NCBI GenBank assembly: GCA_965217265.1
Contig: CBDCHP010000003.1
Span: 47,570-111,569, forward strand
Direction: 5' to 3'
From: JAGRGG01 sp965217265
Lineage (GTDB): Bacteria; Pseudomonadota; Alphaproteobacteria; Geminicoccales; Geminicoccaceae
Length of the DNA stretch: 64,000 nucleotides
Of this stretch, positions 47,965-56,692 are shown one piece after another (position 1 is the first letter of the stretch; every line of letters begins with the position of its first letter). The position numbers were made by a program, and so were the translations under genes. The notes under the pieces are model-generated. The model searched no databases. It worked only from the letters and a program-made list of their open reading frames with translations, and was not told the DNA's origin.

Positions 47965-48051
47965 GGCGTCAAGTGGGGCTTGGCCCCCGCCTACCCGCCG
48001 CCCGCACCCGGCATGGTGCTGCCGCCCGAGATCCAGCAGGCGATCGACGGC
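47965..48051 (+). pseudogene. pufM: C-terminal fragment of reaction centre M subunit
   Basis: GVKWGLAPAYP resembles the last turn of PufM (VKHGxAPAYP), in the right place directly after pufL, and is preceded by an in-frame TGA. The tail runs on through PPAPGMVLPPEIQQAIDG. The rest of pufM (about 900 bases) is missing, so a large deletion has joined pufL to this end. Short match; moderate confidence. Confidence 0.6.
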
Positions 48052-48097
48052 CGCCGATGCCGGGGTATCCGTGCCGGGGACGACGCCATGAGCCGCC

Positions 48098-48184
48098 GCG
48101 ATCCGCATGACGCGGCAGATCAACCGGAGCTTCATCACGCCGATCGCGAAGATGCTCCCGGCCGCGCACAAGGGCCCGCTCGGC
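48098..48184 (+). pseudogene. pufC: Fragment of reaction-centre tetrahaem cytochrome
   Basis: AIRMTRQINRSFITPIAKML followed by PAAHKGPLG resembles the PufC segment that leads to the GPLGDxxKxxCxTCHxG haem site. The match breaks off right after GPLG and the CxxCH is absent. Position after the pufM fragment supports the call; the sequence match alone is short. Confidence 0.5.
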
Positions 48185-48344
48185 ATCGTACTTAAATTTT
48201 TTGATAAATGGGCGGTGCAGTGAGTATGTTGCATAATGTTAGGATTATCGCCCCGTCGAAGCCGGCCCATCGTCACGAACACCTCTTCCCACGCCGGCAA
48301 AGCCCGGCTCTGGGCGACGACGCTCGGCCACGGCATCGGTCGGA

Positions 48345-48490
48345 ATAAACGCCCCGCGTCGGCTGCGCCGGGCTTTTTCTTCTTCTTTTTGCCAGCGTTA
48401 ACGCGGGAGGTTGACCGCGGCGCCGAGGGCCGGCCTCGGACAACGACAAAGAGAGAAAAAGCCCGCGCGGCGAGCGCGCGCCGAAGGCGT
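48345..48490. repeat. Dispersed palindromic element, copy D
   Basis: Left arm AAACGCCCCGCGTCGGCTGC and GCCGGGCTTTTTC, T-tract TTCTTCTTTTTGCC, core GCGCCGAGGGCC, A-tract GAGAGAAAAAG and right arm GCCCGCGCGGCG. The ends are more diverged than copies B and C. It separates the puf remnants from the MATE gene. The rest of 48185-48629 shows no gene. Confidence 0.7.
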
Positions 48491-48629
48491 CTTTCGCACC
48501 GCCCCTCAAACCGCAAACACCACGAAAGAACACGTTGCCGATTGCGTGGGAGTTCCGTTCCGCTATGCCCGTCGTGACGATGACGAAGAACGCGATTTGC
48601 CTCGCGGGTTCGACGATCGGGTCCTGAGC

Positions 48630-49999
48630 TTGACCGGTCCGGCGCCCGAGACGCCCACGCGCGCGCCGCTCCCCCGCCAGCGTGATCTCGTCTCCGGTTC
48701 GATCGGCCCGACCCTGCTGCTCTTCGCCCTGCCGACGCTGGCGTCCTCGGTGCTGCAATCGCTGAACGGCTCGATCAACGCCGTCTGGGTCGGCCGCTTC
48801 CTGGGCGGGGACGCGCTCGCGGCCACGACGAACGGCAACATCGTCATGTTCTTGCTGATCGCGTTCGTGTTCGGCTTCGGCATGGCCTCGACGATCCTGA
48901 TCGGGCAAGCCTTCGGCCGGCGCGACGTCGATGACGCGCGGCGGGTCGTCGGCACGGCCGCGGGCACCTTCTTTCCCCTTGCCATCGTGATCGCCGGGGT
49001 CGGCTGGCTGCTGGCGCCGCGTCTCCTCGACCTTCTGGGTACGCCGCCCGAGGCGATAGGCTACGCGCTGAGCCACCTGCGGGTCATCTTCCTGGCGATC
49101 CCGGCTATGCTGATGCTGACCTTGCTGATGATGGCGCTGCGCGGCACCGGCGATTCGCTGACGCCGCTGTGGTTCATGGGCCTGAGCGTCGTGCTCGACA
49201 GCGGCCTGAACCCGGTCTTCATCCTCGGGCTCGGTCCGGCACCGGAACTTGGCGTCGCCGGGTCAGCCACCGCGATGGCCATCGCGAACTACGTCAGCTT
49301 GAGCGCCATGGTGGCCTATCTCTACGCCCGCGACCTGCCGTTGCGCCTGCGGGGTGCGGAACTGCGTTACCTGCGCCCCAACCCGGCGCTGCTGCGGGTC
49401 GTCGTCGGCAAGGGGCTGCCGATCGGGCTGCAGATGATCGTCTTGTCCTCCTCGGCGCTGACCATGCTGAGCCTCGTCAACCGCAACGGCATCGCGACGA
49501 CGGCGGCCTACGGCGCCACGCAGCAGTTGTGGACCTACGTGCAGATGCCCGCCATGGCGCTGGGCGCCGCCGTGAGCGCGATGGTGGCGCAGAATATCGG
49601 CGCCGGACGTTGGGACCGCGTCGCCCGGATCACCCGGGCCGGCGTGATCTACAACATCCTGCTCACCGGCGCGCTCGTGGTCCTCCTCACGCTGGCGGAC
49701 CGTCAGGCGCTCGGCCTGTTCCTGGGCGCGCAGAGCCCTGCTATTTTGATCGGCCGGCACATCCAGCTGGTCGCCACCTGGGGCTTCGTCGCGTTCGGCG
49801 TGTCGCTCGTGCTGTTCGGCACGGTCCGCGCCAACGGGCAGGTCGTCTGGCCGCTCATCATCCTCTTCGTCGCGATGTATCCTGTTCGTCTCGGCTTCGC
49901 CCTCGGCGCGCCCCGTGGCTGGGCGAGAACGCGCTCTGGCTGAGCTTTCCCGTCGGCATGGTCGCCACGATGCTGATGGCCACCGCACTCTACCTTTAA
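48630..49999 (+). pseudogene. MATE-family transporter with a 3' frameshift
   Basis: The main frame runs from about TTG 48630 to TGA 49943. It shows the MATE layout of two six-helix halves: PTLASSVLQSLNGSINAVWV, FGMASTILIGQAFGRRDVDD, MALRGTGDSLTPLWFMGL, and AAYGATQQLWTYVQMPAMAL in the second half. Near 49905 the reading changes; in the next frame RAPWLGENALWLSFPVG and MVATMLMATALYL continue the last helix to TAA 49999. As written, the protein loses its final helix and ends in an unrelated GWARTRSG. This is either a genuine inactivation or a sequencing error. MATE proteins export drugs or cationic metabolites with Na+ or H+. Start codon uncertain (TTG 48597 is possible). The 50000-50266 gap holds nothing recognisable. 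Confidence 0.7.
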
Positions 50000-50266
50000 G
50001 GCGGCTGGAAACGTGCCCGAATGGCCCCCTCGCCCGACAGGCACGAGGCCATCGGGCAAGGTATGGCCGGCAAGGAGCCGTGCGGCGCGTTGAAACCGAT
50101 CGGGTGAACCGACGCGATCAACACGGCTTCATTGGTGTTGCTTGAGGCGGGCGAGAAACAATATCAGCCACGCGCCGAGATCGGTGTGCCGGTCGGTGTC
50201 GAGGTCGGCCATCGTCTCCCTCATGCTTGCCGACCAAAGTTAGGCGGCTGCGGTCGTCTGAAGCGT

Positions 50267-50611
50267 TCATTTCGCCACCTTCTCCCGCAGAGCCGCGACC
50301 GCGTGCTCGAACGCCTCGGCGACGAGCCAGTCCTGCGCCTCGGTGATAGCGTAGAAGGCGTCGAGCGTCTCGGGCGTCACCTTGACGTTCAGCTGCGCCG
50401 TACGCCGGCTGCGCCGACGTCGCGGGCGGCGCAAGGGCGTCTCCGACGCCGCCTCGCGGCTGACGAAGCGCTCGGCCTCGGAGACGGCGCGGATCGCGGC
50501 GCGGGGCGGCGCCGATGTCGCTTGACGCGGCTCGAAGCCGGCGAGGTCGAGGTCGGCGGGGGCGTCGTCGCCGAAGATCGACGCCCTCCCCTTCCCTTTC
50601 GTCCCGCTCAT
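50267..50611 (-). CDS. Small DNA-binding-type partner of ParA (ribbon-helix-helix-like)
   Basis: 114 residues from ATG 50611, overlapping the parA stop as ATGA. The first 80 residues are disordered with a basic stretch (PLRRPRRRRSRRTAQ). The last 45, TAQLNVKVTPETLDAFYAI onward, look like a ribbon-helix-helix fold with a beta strand and two helices. Small RHH proteins encoded just after ParA act as centromere-binding adaptors in plasmid and chromosome-island segregation. Function inferred from layout. Confidence 0.68.
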   Translation of the reverse strand: MSGTKGKGRASIFGDDAPADLDLAGFEPRQATSAPPRAAIRAVSEAERFVSREAASETPLRRPRRRRSRRTAQLNVKVTPETLDAFYAITEAQDWLVAEAFEHAVAALREKVAK

Positions 50612-51282
50612 GCCGCCTCGCGCGTCTGGCGCAGCCGCTCGATCAGGGCGGCGGCGAAGGCGTGGGCGTTGGCCTTGGCGGCGGTGGGATCGAGCCCGTG
50701 CGCGCGCAGGCCGTCCAGCGTGCCGCCGTAGCTGAAGATCGCCCGAAACGCCTCGCGGTCGATCAGTTGCACGTCGAGGACCGGCACGCCGGCCGCCTCC
50801 AGTTCGCCCCGTACGTGCTTGAGCGTGCGCGGGGTCAAGGCCGGGCTCGTCCGGGTGAAAACGACGACGTAGGGGATCGTGCGCCGGGCCGCCCGGCCCT
50901 GGTTCTCGATCAGCCGGATCGCGCGGGCGGCCTGCCGCGCATCGAGGTGCGAGCCCTGCACCGGGATGACGACGAGGTCGGCTTGGCTGATGGCGTAGCT
51001 GACCATCAAGCTTGCCGTGCCTTCGAGGTCGATGACGACGAAGGGCGTCGCCCGCGCCGCCGCCTCGATCGCGTCCAGGATCGTCTCCTCGCCGACCTCG
51101 GCCACGACCTTCACTCCCTCGGGACAGCCGGGTCTCGTCGCCCACTCGGAGATGTTGCGGTTGGGATCGGCGTCGATCAGGGTGACGCCCCCGCCGCGCC
51201 CAGCGACCTCCGCCGCGAACAGCGTCGCCGACGTGGTCTTGCCCGAACCACCCTTGGGGCTGGCAAACACGATGACGGGCAC
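50608..51282 (-). CDS. parA: ParA-family partition ATPase
   Basis: 224 residues. Deviant Walker A KGGSGKTTSA at residues 10-19, Walker A' Asp in TLIDADPNRN, Walker B VVIDLEGTAS and VIPVQGSHLDARQAARAI follow. There is no N-terminal HTH, so it is the short plasmid/VirC1-like class (ParA type Ib). It would move or position DNA bound by its partner; the downstream small basic protein and the TAGCT-rich upstream tract form a plausible complete cassette. Confidence 0.9.
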   Translation of the reverse strand: MPVIVFASPKGGSGKTTSATLFAAEVAGRGGGVTLIDADPNRNISEWATRPGCPEGVKVVAEVGEETILDAIEAAARATPFVVIDLEGTASLMVSYAISQADLVVIPVQGSHLDARQAARAIRLIENQGRAARRTIPYVVVFTRTSPALTPRTLKHVRGELEAAGVPVLDVQLIDREAFRAIFSYGGTLDGLRAHGLDPTAAKANAHAFAAALIERLRQTREAA

Positions 51283-51299
51283 GGACGTCCTCCTCGGGT

Positions 51300-51660
51300 T
51301 GCTAGTAGCTAGCTAGCCGATAGCAAGCCTCTAGTGCACCGCAAGCTATCTCACACCCCGGCCTGCCATCAAGGGGTGCCGCGCGACATGAATGCAACGC
51401 TGACAAGAAGTTAGAATGGATAGCTAGTTTCTTTCTTTTGCTATTATAGCGGCTAGCTAGAAATTAGCTACTTTATAGCTATTAATTAGCTTTAAGAAAA
51501 ACGATTGAAACTGCCTCAACTGCTCAACCGTCCGAGGCCGGTTTCTGCGTTACGGCCCGTTCGGATGACAGACAGCAAAAAAGAAGAGATAAAGGCCGCG
51601 CGCCCAGCGCACGCGCGAGCGTTCGACCAACCGTAAAGCTAGCGGCTAGCTATCCATCAA
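51300..51660. repeat. TAGCT/AGCTA-rich AT tract, candidate centromere or operator
   Basis: About ten TAGCT or AGCTA pentamers occur in this 360-base gap, including TAGCTAGCTAG at 51306-51316 and a cluster of four between about 51460 and 51510. Chance would give about one. The tract lies directly upstream of parA, where type Ib partition systems keep their parS and operator. No gene is seen in it; the palindromic half element at 51528-51626 interrupts it. Confidence 0.6.
51528..51626. repeat. Dispersed palindromic element, partial copy E
   Basis: A right half is clear: GACAGCAAAAAAGAAGAGA, then AAAGGCCGCGCGCCCAGCGC and ACGCGCGAGCGTTC. The left arm is reduced to CCGTCCGAGGCCGG. It sits between the parA promoter region and dgoK. 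Confidence 0.55.
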
Positions 51661-51669
51661 GGATACGGC

Positions 51670-52593
51670 ATGGGATCTTGGATCGCCGTCGACTGGGGCA
51701 CGAGCCGGCTGAAGGCGTGGCGTGTGACGGAGGACGGCCGCGTGCTGGCCGAGACGGCGACCTCGGCCGGAGCGGGACGCTTGCGGGGCGACGCCTTCGA
51801 GGCGGCGCTGGTCGAGGCCGTCGGGGGATGGCTGGACGAGGACTTGATCGACGTCCTCGTCGCCGGCATGGCCGGGCGCCGCGGCGGCTGGCGCGAGGCG
51901 CCCTACCTCGACCTGCCGGGCGACCTGGACGGGCTGGCCGCGAACTGCGTCGCCGTGCCGTGCGCCGACGCGCGGCTCAAGGTCGCCATCGTGCCGGGCC
52001 TGTGCCAGCGCCGGCCGCGGCCGGACGTGATGCGCGGCGAGGAGACCCAGTTGCAGGGTCTGCTGGCCCGCGAGCCGGGCTTCGCCGGAGGGGTCTGCCT
52101 GCCGGGCACGCACAGCAAGTGGGCCGAGGTCGGACCGGGCGGCGTCGTCGGGTTTCGCACCTTCATGACCGGCGAGGTGTTCGCCTTGATGACGGCCCAC
52201 TCGATCTTGGCGAACGACGTCGCGGCGGACGACGCGGGGGGGGTCGAGCCGGCGGCGTTCGAGGCGGGGCTGCGGCGCGGTGCCGAGGCGCCGGGCGATC
52301 TCACCGCCTCGATGTTCGAGGTGCGCGCGGCGGGGTTGCTGAACGCGGCCGATCCCGGCGGCGCCCGCGCCCGGCTGTCGGGCCTCTTGATCGGCGCCGA
52401 ACTCGCCGCTGCGGGCGTCACGAACGGCGATCCGGTCGTGGTCATCGGTGCCAGAGACTTGGCGGCGCGCTACGTCGACGGTGTTGCGATGCTGGGTGGC
52501 CGGGCGCGACGGCTCGACGCCGAGGCCGCAACCCTGGCCGGCCTCGAAGCGATTCGCGTCAAGCGGCGAGAGGGAAGGGAAGGGGCGGCATGA
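51670..52593 (+). CDS. dgoK: 2-dehydro-3-deoxygalactonokinase
   Basis: 307 residues. ATG 51670 follows AAGGA by about 7 bases. N-terminal IAVDWGTSRLKAWRV is the phosphate-binding loop of the ASKHA kinase family; the RGEETQLQGLL, LPGTHSKWAEV and FMTGEVFALM blocks are specific for DgoK. It phosphorylates 2-keto-3-deoxygalactonate with ATP in the De Ley-Doudoroff pathway. The stop overlaps the aldolase start as ATGA, so the two are translated together. Confidence 0.93.
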   Translation: MGSWIAVDWGTSRLKAWRVTEDGRVLAETATSAGAGRLRGDAFEAALVEAVGGWLDEDLIDVLVAGMAGRRGGWREAPYLDLPGDLDGLAANCVAVPCADARLKVAIVPGLCQRRPRPDVMRGEETQLQGLLAREPGFAGGVCLPGTHSKWAEVGPGGVVGFRTFMTGEVFALMTAHSILANDVAADDAGGVEPAAFEAGLRRGAEAPGDLTASMFEVRAAGLLNAADPGGARARLSGLLIGAELAAAGVTNGDPVVVIGARDLAARYVDGVAMLGGRARRLDAEAATLAGLEAIRVKRREGREGAA

Positions 52594-53195
52594 AACGGGG
52601 ACTGATCGCGATCCTGCGCGGCGTCGAACCCGATGAGGCGGTGGCGGTCGGGGAGGCGCTGGTCGAGAGCGGGATCACCTTGATCGAGGTGCCGCTGAAT
52701 TCGCCCGAGCCGTTCGAGAGCATCGCCCGCCTCGCCCGGACCCTGGCGGGCAGGGCCGTGGTCGGCGCCGGCACGGTGCTGCGGCCGGACGAGGTGGCCC
52801 GCGTCGCCGAGGCGGGCGGGCGGCTGATCGTGGCGCCCAACATCGTGCCCGCCGTCGTGCGGGCGGCGGTCGAGCGCGGCCTCGATGCCTACCCCGGCAT
52901 CATGACCCCGAGCGAGGCGTTCGCCGCCCTCGATGCCGGGGCGAGTGGGCTGAAGCTGTTCCCGGCCGGGATCGTCGGCGTCGAGGGGATGCGGGCGATG
53001 CGGGCCGTCCTGCCGCCCGGTACCGCGATCTGGACGGTGGGCGGCGTGGACGCATCCGACATTGCCGCGTGGCGGGAGGCCGGCTGCGCCGGTTTCGGCA
53101 TCGGCTCGAACCTCTATAAGCCCGGTATGGACGCCGCCGAGGTGGGTCGGCGCGCGGCAAAGCTGGTCGAAGCTTACGACGCCGGCGGGGGATGA
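52590..53195 (+). CDS. dgoA: 2-dehydro-3-deoxy-6-phosphogalactonate aldolase
   Basis: 201 residues. KDPG/KDPGal aldolase class I features: LIAILRGVEPDEA at the start (catalytic Glu/Arg), IEVPLNSPEPFESI (the Pro-Leu-Asn-Ser motif separates KDPGal from KDPG aldolases), VGAGTVL, APNIVP, and Schiff-base Lys in SGLKLFPAG. It splits 2-keto-3-deoxy-6-phosphogalactonate to pyruvate and glyceraldehyde-3-phosphate. Together with dgoK it forms a two-gene galactonate unit without the dehydratase or transporter nearby. Confidence 0.94.
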   Translation: MKRGLIAILRGVEPDEAVAVGEALVESGITLIEVPLNSPEPFESIARLARTLAGRAVVGAGTVLRPDEVARVAEAGGRLIVAPNIVPAVVRAAVERGLDAYPGIMTPSEAFAALDAGASGLKLFPAGIVGVEGMRAMRAVLPPGTAIWTVGGVDASDIAAWREAGCAGFGIGSNLYKPGMDAAEVGRRAAKLVEAYDAGGG

Positions 53196-53260
53196 ACCCT
53201 TGGCCGAAGGGACGGCCGACCTAGCTGTTCTAGGAAAGGTTGCATTTAAGGGATCAGCTG

Positions 53261-53674
53261 ATGCGTCGTCTGCTCGCCGTACTTGTCTTGAGCCTCGTCC
53301 TCGTCGGGCCGCTGCGGGCCGGGGCGGACGACGGGGCCGCGATCCGTGCGACCATTCAAAGCCAGATCGAGGCGTTCAAGGCCGACGACGCCGAAGCGGC
53401 CTTCGTCCACGCCTCGCCCGGCATTCAGCGCATGTTCGGCGATCCCAAGACCTTCATGCGGATGGTCCAGGAAGGCTACGCCCCCGTCTACCGGCCGCGC
53501 TCGGTCGAGTTTGGCGACCTCGTGCGCGAAGAGGGACGCCTCGTGCAGTTGGTGCGCGTCGTCGGCCCCGACGGGGTCGTCGTCATGGCGCACTACCCGA
53601 TGATCCAAGGGTCGAACGGCGTCTGGCAGATCGACGGCTGCCACCTCGAACGCCTGCCAGAACTCTCGATCTGA
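53261..53674 (+). CDS. Exported DUF4864 protein
   Basis: 137 residues from ATG 53261 with AAGGGA about 8 bases upstream. The signal peptide ends near GPLRAGADD (residue 23). The mature part, AAIRATIQSQIEAFKADDAE onward, then ASPGIQRMFGDPKTFMRMVQ and GVWQIDGCHL at the end, matches DUF4864, a cystatin/NTF2-like small periplasmic domain of unknown function widespread in alphaproteobacteria. Confidence 0.85.
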   Translation: MRRLLAVLVLSLVLVGPLRAGADDGAAIRATIQSQIEAFKADDAEAAFVHASPGIQRMFGDPKTFMRMVQEGYAPVYRPRSVEFGDLVREEGRLVQLVRVVGPDGVVVMAHYPMIQGSNGVWQIDGCHLERLPELSI

Positions 53675-53754
53675 GTGCCGGGGCGAGGCGATCGTCCTTG
53701 CCGGCGCTGCCGGTAGACGCCAGTTCCCGGGCCGGACCGACGTGAGGGAACCCG

Positions 53755-54744
53755 ATGCGTCTTCGTGCGGCTTGGCTCATCGCTGCCATCGTTCATCCAA
53801 CCGTCCCGGCGGCGGGCGCCGTCGAGCTTGGGCTACCGCTCGCCTGCGAGCCCGGCCGGGATTGCTGGGTGCCGCGCTACGTCGACACCGATCCCGACCC
53901 CGCCATCGTCGATTTCCGCTGCGGCGATTTGAGCGGCGACGCGCACGACGGCACCGATTTTGCCATTCCCGACCTCGCGGCGCTGCGCGCGGGCGTGCCG
54001 GTGCTGGCGGCGGCACCCGGCACCGTCGCCGGCACGCGCGACGGGATGGAAGACGTCGACGTGCAGACGATCGACCGCAATGCGATCAAAGGCCGCGAAT
54101 GCGGCAACGGCGTCGTCGTGCGCCACGCCGACGGCTGGGAGACGCAGTACTGCCACCTGCGCCGGGGCAGCGTCGCGGTCGGACGGAACGGGCACGTCGA
54201 GACCGGCACGGTGCTCGGCATGGTCGGCATGTCGGGCGACGCCAGCTTTCCGCACGTCCACTTCACCGCGCGCCGCGACGGCGAGCCGGTCGACCCGTTC
54301 ACCGGCTTTACCCAGGGCGAGGTCGTCTGCGGCCGCGACGGTACGCCGCTCTGGGCGTCCGACGTCGCCGGGCGACTGACATACGCGCCGGCGATGCTGA
54401 CGAAGGCCGGCGTGGCGACGGCCAAGCCGGACTGGGACGCGGTGCGGGAAGGGGGCTTCGCCGGGCGCCGCCTGGAGCGTGCGGCACCGCGCATCATCGT
54501 CTGGGTCGAGGGCTACGGTCTCAAGGCGGGCGACGTCGTCCGCATCGTGGTGGCCGACGCCGCGGGTGCCACGGTGTTCGCCAAAGCGACCGACGAAGCC
54601 CGCGACCAAGCCCGGTTCTTTCGCTACTTGGGTGCGCGGGCGCCGGACGGGGGGATCGCGCCGGGCGACTACGCGGCGACGATCGCCCTGGAGCGCAACG
54701 ATCGAACTTTAGTCAAAAAGTCGCTGCCGTTCACCGTTGAATGA
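53755..54744 (+). CDS. Exported M23-type peptidase
   Basis: 329 residues with a Sec signal. The M23 (LytM) zinc-site motifs are visible: HDGTDFAIP (the HxxxD pair) near residue 65, GWETQYCHLRRG and PHVHFTARR near 160-185. The domain is followed by about 110 residues of beta-rich sequence that includes FRYLGARAPDGG. Members cut peptidoglycan cross-links or act as activators of amidases. Four Cys pairs in the N-terminal half suggest disulfides. Single-gene unit. Confidence 0.85.
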   Translation: MRLRAAWLIAAIVHPTVPAAGAVELGLPLACEPGRDCWVPRYVDTDPDPAIVDFRCGDLSGDAHDGTDFAIPDLAALRAGVPVLAAAPGTVAGTRDGMEDVDVQTIDRNAIKGRECGNGVVVRHADGWETQYCHLRRGSVAVGRNGHVETGTVLGMVGMSGDASFPHVHFTARRDGEPVDPFTGFTQGEVVCGRDGTPLWASDVAGRLTYAPAMLTKAGVATAKPDWDAVREGGFAGRRLERAAPRIIVWVEGYGLKAGDVVRIVVADAAGATVFAKATDEARDQARFFRYLGARAPDGGIAPGDYAATIALERNDRTLVKKSLPFTVE

Positions 54745-54936
54745 TGCCGCTGTAACTTTAAGATTGCGACACCACTTCGTGCGCTCAACCGCGATTGGTC
54801 GGGCGACGGGTGCGTTAGGACTCGAATTTGGCCGCCAAGGCCGCTAAAGGGATGCGCTACGGGTCCTTGGTGCGACTTGGATAAGAAATCGGCGCCGCAC
54901 AACCTGAGCATCGTCTCATCATTAGGAAACCTCTCG

Positions 54937-56667
54937 ATGTTTGGCAAGAAGAACGAATTCGAGCGGGTGCTTGCCGCCTGCCGGGCGCATATCGTGCCGG
55001 TGGCGATGTTCAGCTTTTGCACCAATCTATTGATGCTGACGATGCCGCTCTACATGATGCAGGTTTTCGATCGCGTCATCATGAACCACAGCGTCAACAC
55101 GCTCGTCTTCTTGACGATCATCGCGGTGTTCGCGCTCGTCGTCATGGGCGTGCTCGACCTCGTGCGCTCGCGCATCCTCGTGCGTCTGGGCACATGGTTC
55201 GACCAGCGGCTCAACATCCATGCCTTCCTGCAGGCGATCAAGGTCTCCTTTCACAATCGCAGCAGCCATACCCAGCCGATCCGCGACCTTCAGGAACTGC
55301 GCAATTTCATGATCAGCAACACGCTGATCCAGCTCTTCGACATCCCCTGGATGCCGATCTACCTGCTGATCTTGTGGATCCTCCACCCCTACATCGGCAT
55401 GCTCGGCATCGCCGCCGCCGTGATCTTCATGGGCTTGGCGATACTGAACGACTTCTTGACCAAGAAGCCGGTCCGTTCGGCGGCCGAGAACCAAGTCAAG
55501 GCGCAGACCGACGCCGAATCGATCATGCGCAACGCCGAGGTCATCAACGCGCTCGGCATGGGCGGCAACATCGCCCGCCGCTGGGGCGGCAGCTACCACA
55601 CCATGCTCGACCAGACCCGCAGCGCCACCGACCGCTCGCGCTTCATCGTCGCGGCGGCGAAGGCGTGGCGGATGATCGTGCAGGTCGCGGTGATGGGGCT
55701 CGGCGCCTACCTCGTCCTGCAGCGCGAGTTGGGGCCGGGCGGGATGATTGCGGGCTCGATCCTGCTCGGCCGGGCGCTGGCCCCGGTCGAGGGCGCGATC
55801 GACAGCTGGAAGCAGGCGTCGTCGACCCGCACCGCGTTCAAGCGGCTGCGGGCCTTCTTCACCCACGTCGAGGACCAGTCCGATCAGACGGAACTGCCGG
55901 CGCCGACCGGGCGGATCGCCGTGCGCAACCTCGTCTTCGGCTATCCCGGCGCCAAGGCGCCGACCATCAAAGGGGTCAGCTTCGACGTCAACCCCGGCGA
56001 GGTGCTGGCGATCATCGGCCCTTCCGGCGCCGGCAAGTCGACGCTGGCACGGCTCATCACCGGCATCTACCGGCCGCTCGGCGGCAGCGTGCGCATGGAC
56101 GGCGCCGACTTGAGCCTGTGGGACCGCGAGCGGATCGGCCCTTACCTCGGCTACCTGCCGCAGGACGTGGAGTTGTTCAACGGCACGGTCGCCGACAACA
56201 TCGCCCGGCTCGGCGCCGCCGACGACGAGGCGATCATCGAGGCGGCGCGGCTCGGCGACGTGCACGAGTTGATCTTGAACCTGCCCGAGGGCTACGACAC
56301 CAAGATCGGCGAGGCCGGCGGGCAGCTCTCCGGCGGGCAGCGGCAGCGAATCGGCTTGGCGCGTGCCCTGTTCGGCAACCCGCCGCTCCTCGTCCTCGAC
56401 GAGCCCAACGCCAACATGGACGACGCCGGCGAGGCGGCGCTCAACCGAGCCATCGCCGAGATGAAGGCGCGCGGCAGCGCCATCGTCATGATCGCGCACC
56501 GGCCGAGCATGCTCAAGCAAGTGGACCGCATCTTATGGCTGCAGGGCGGCCAGTTGCGGGCGATCGGCGAGCGCGACGAGATCTTGAAGCAGGTCGCGGG
56601 TCCGCGGCCGGTGCCGCCGCGGCCGAGCGCGCCCGCGCCGAACCAGCCGCAAATCGTCCACGGCTGA
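54937..56667 (+). CDS. Type I secretion ABC transporter (PrtD/HlyB class)
   Basis: 576 residues from ATG 54937, which has AGGAAA about 9 bases before it; there is no N-terminal peptidase domain. Membrane domain residues about 20-290, then the ATPase: Walker A GPSGAGKST (about 360), QDVELFNGTVADNIAR, signature LSGGQRQRIGLARAL and Walker B LLVLDEPNANMDD. This is the PrtD-type exporter of RTX proteases and related proteins. The HlyD adaptor follows 26 bases later. No RTX-repeat substrate was found in the window. Confidence 0.93.
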   Translation: MFGKKNEFERVLAACRAHIVPVAMFSFCTNLLMLTMPLYMMQVFDRVIMNHSVNTLVFLTIIAVFALVVMGVLDLVRSRILVRLGTWFDQRLNIHAFLQAIKVSFHNRSSHTQPIRDLQELRNFMISNTLIQLFDIPWMPIYLLILWILHPYIGMLGIAAAVIFMGLAILNDFLTKKPVRSAAENQVKAQTDAESIMRNAEVINALGMGGNIARRWGGSYHTMLDQTRSATDRSRFIVAAAKAWRMIVQVAVMGLGAYLVLQRELGPGGMIAGSILLGRALAPVEGAIDSWKQASSTRTAFKRLRAFFTHVEDQSDQTELPAPTGRIAVRNLVFGYPGAKAPTIKGVSFDVNPGEVLAIIGPSGAGKSTLARLITGIYRPLGGSVRMDGADLSLWDRERIGPYLGYLPQDVELFNGTVADNIARLGAADDEAIIEAARLGDVHELILNLPEGYDTKIGEAGGQLSGGQRQRIGLARALFGNPPLLVLDEPNANMDDAGEAALNRAIAEMKARGSAIVMIAHRPSMLKQVDRILWLQGGQLRAIGERDEILKQVAGPRPVPPRPSAPAPNQPQIVHG

Positions 56668-56692
56668 GTTATTTGGTACTGAGAGAAACCGC

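Noticed and set aside
50132..51312. Rightward open frames opposite the parA pair
   Set aside because: Shadows of the ParA and RHH-like frames, which have Walker motifs and an ATGA overlap.
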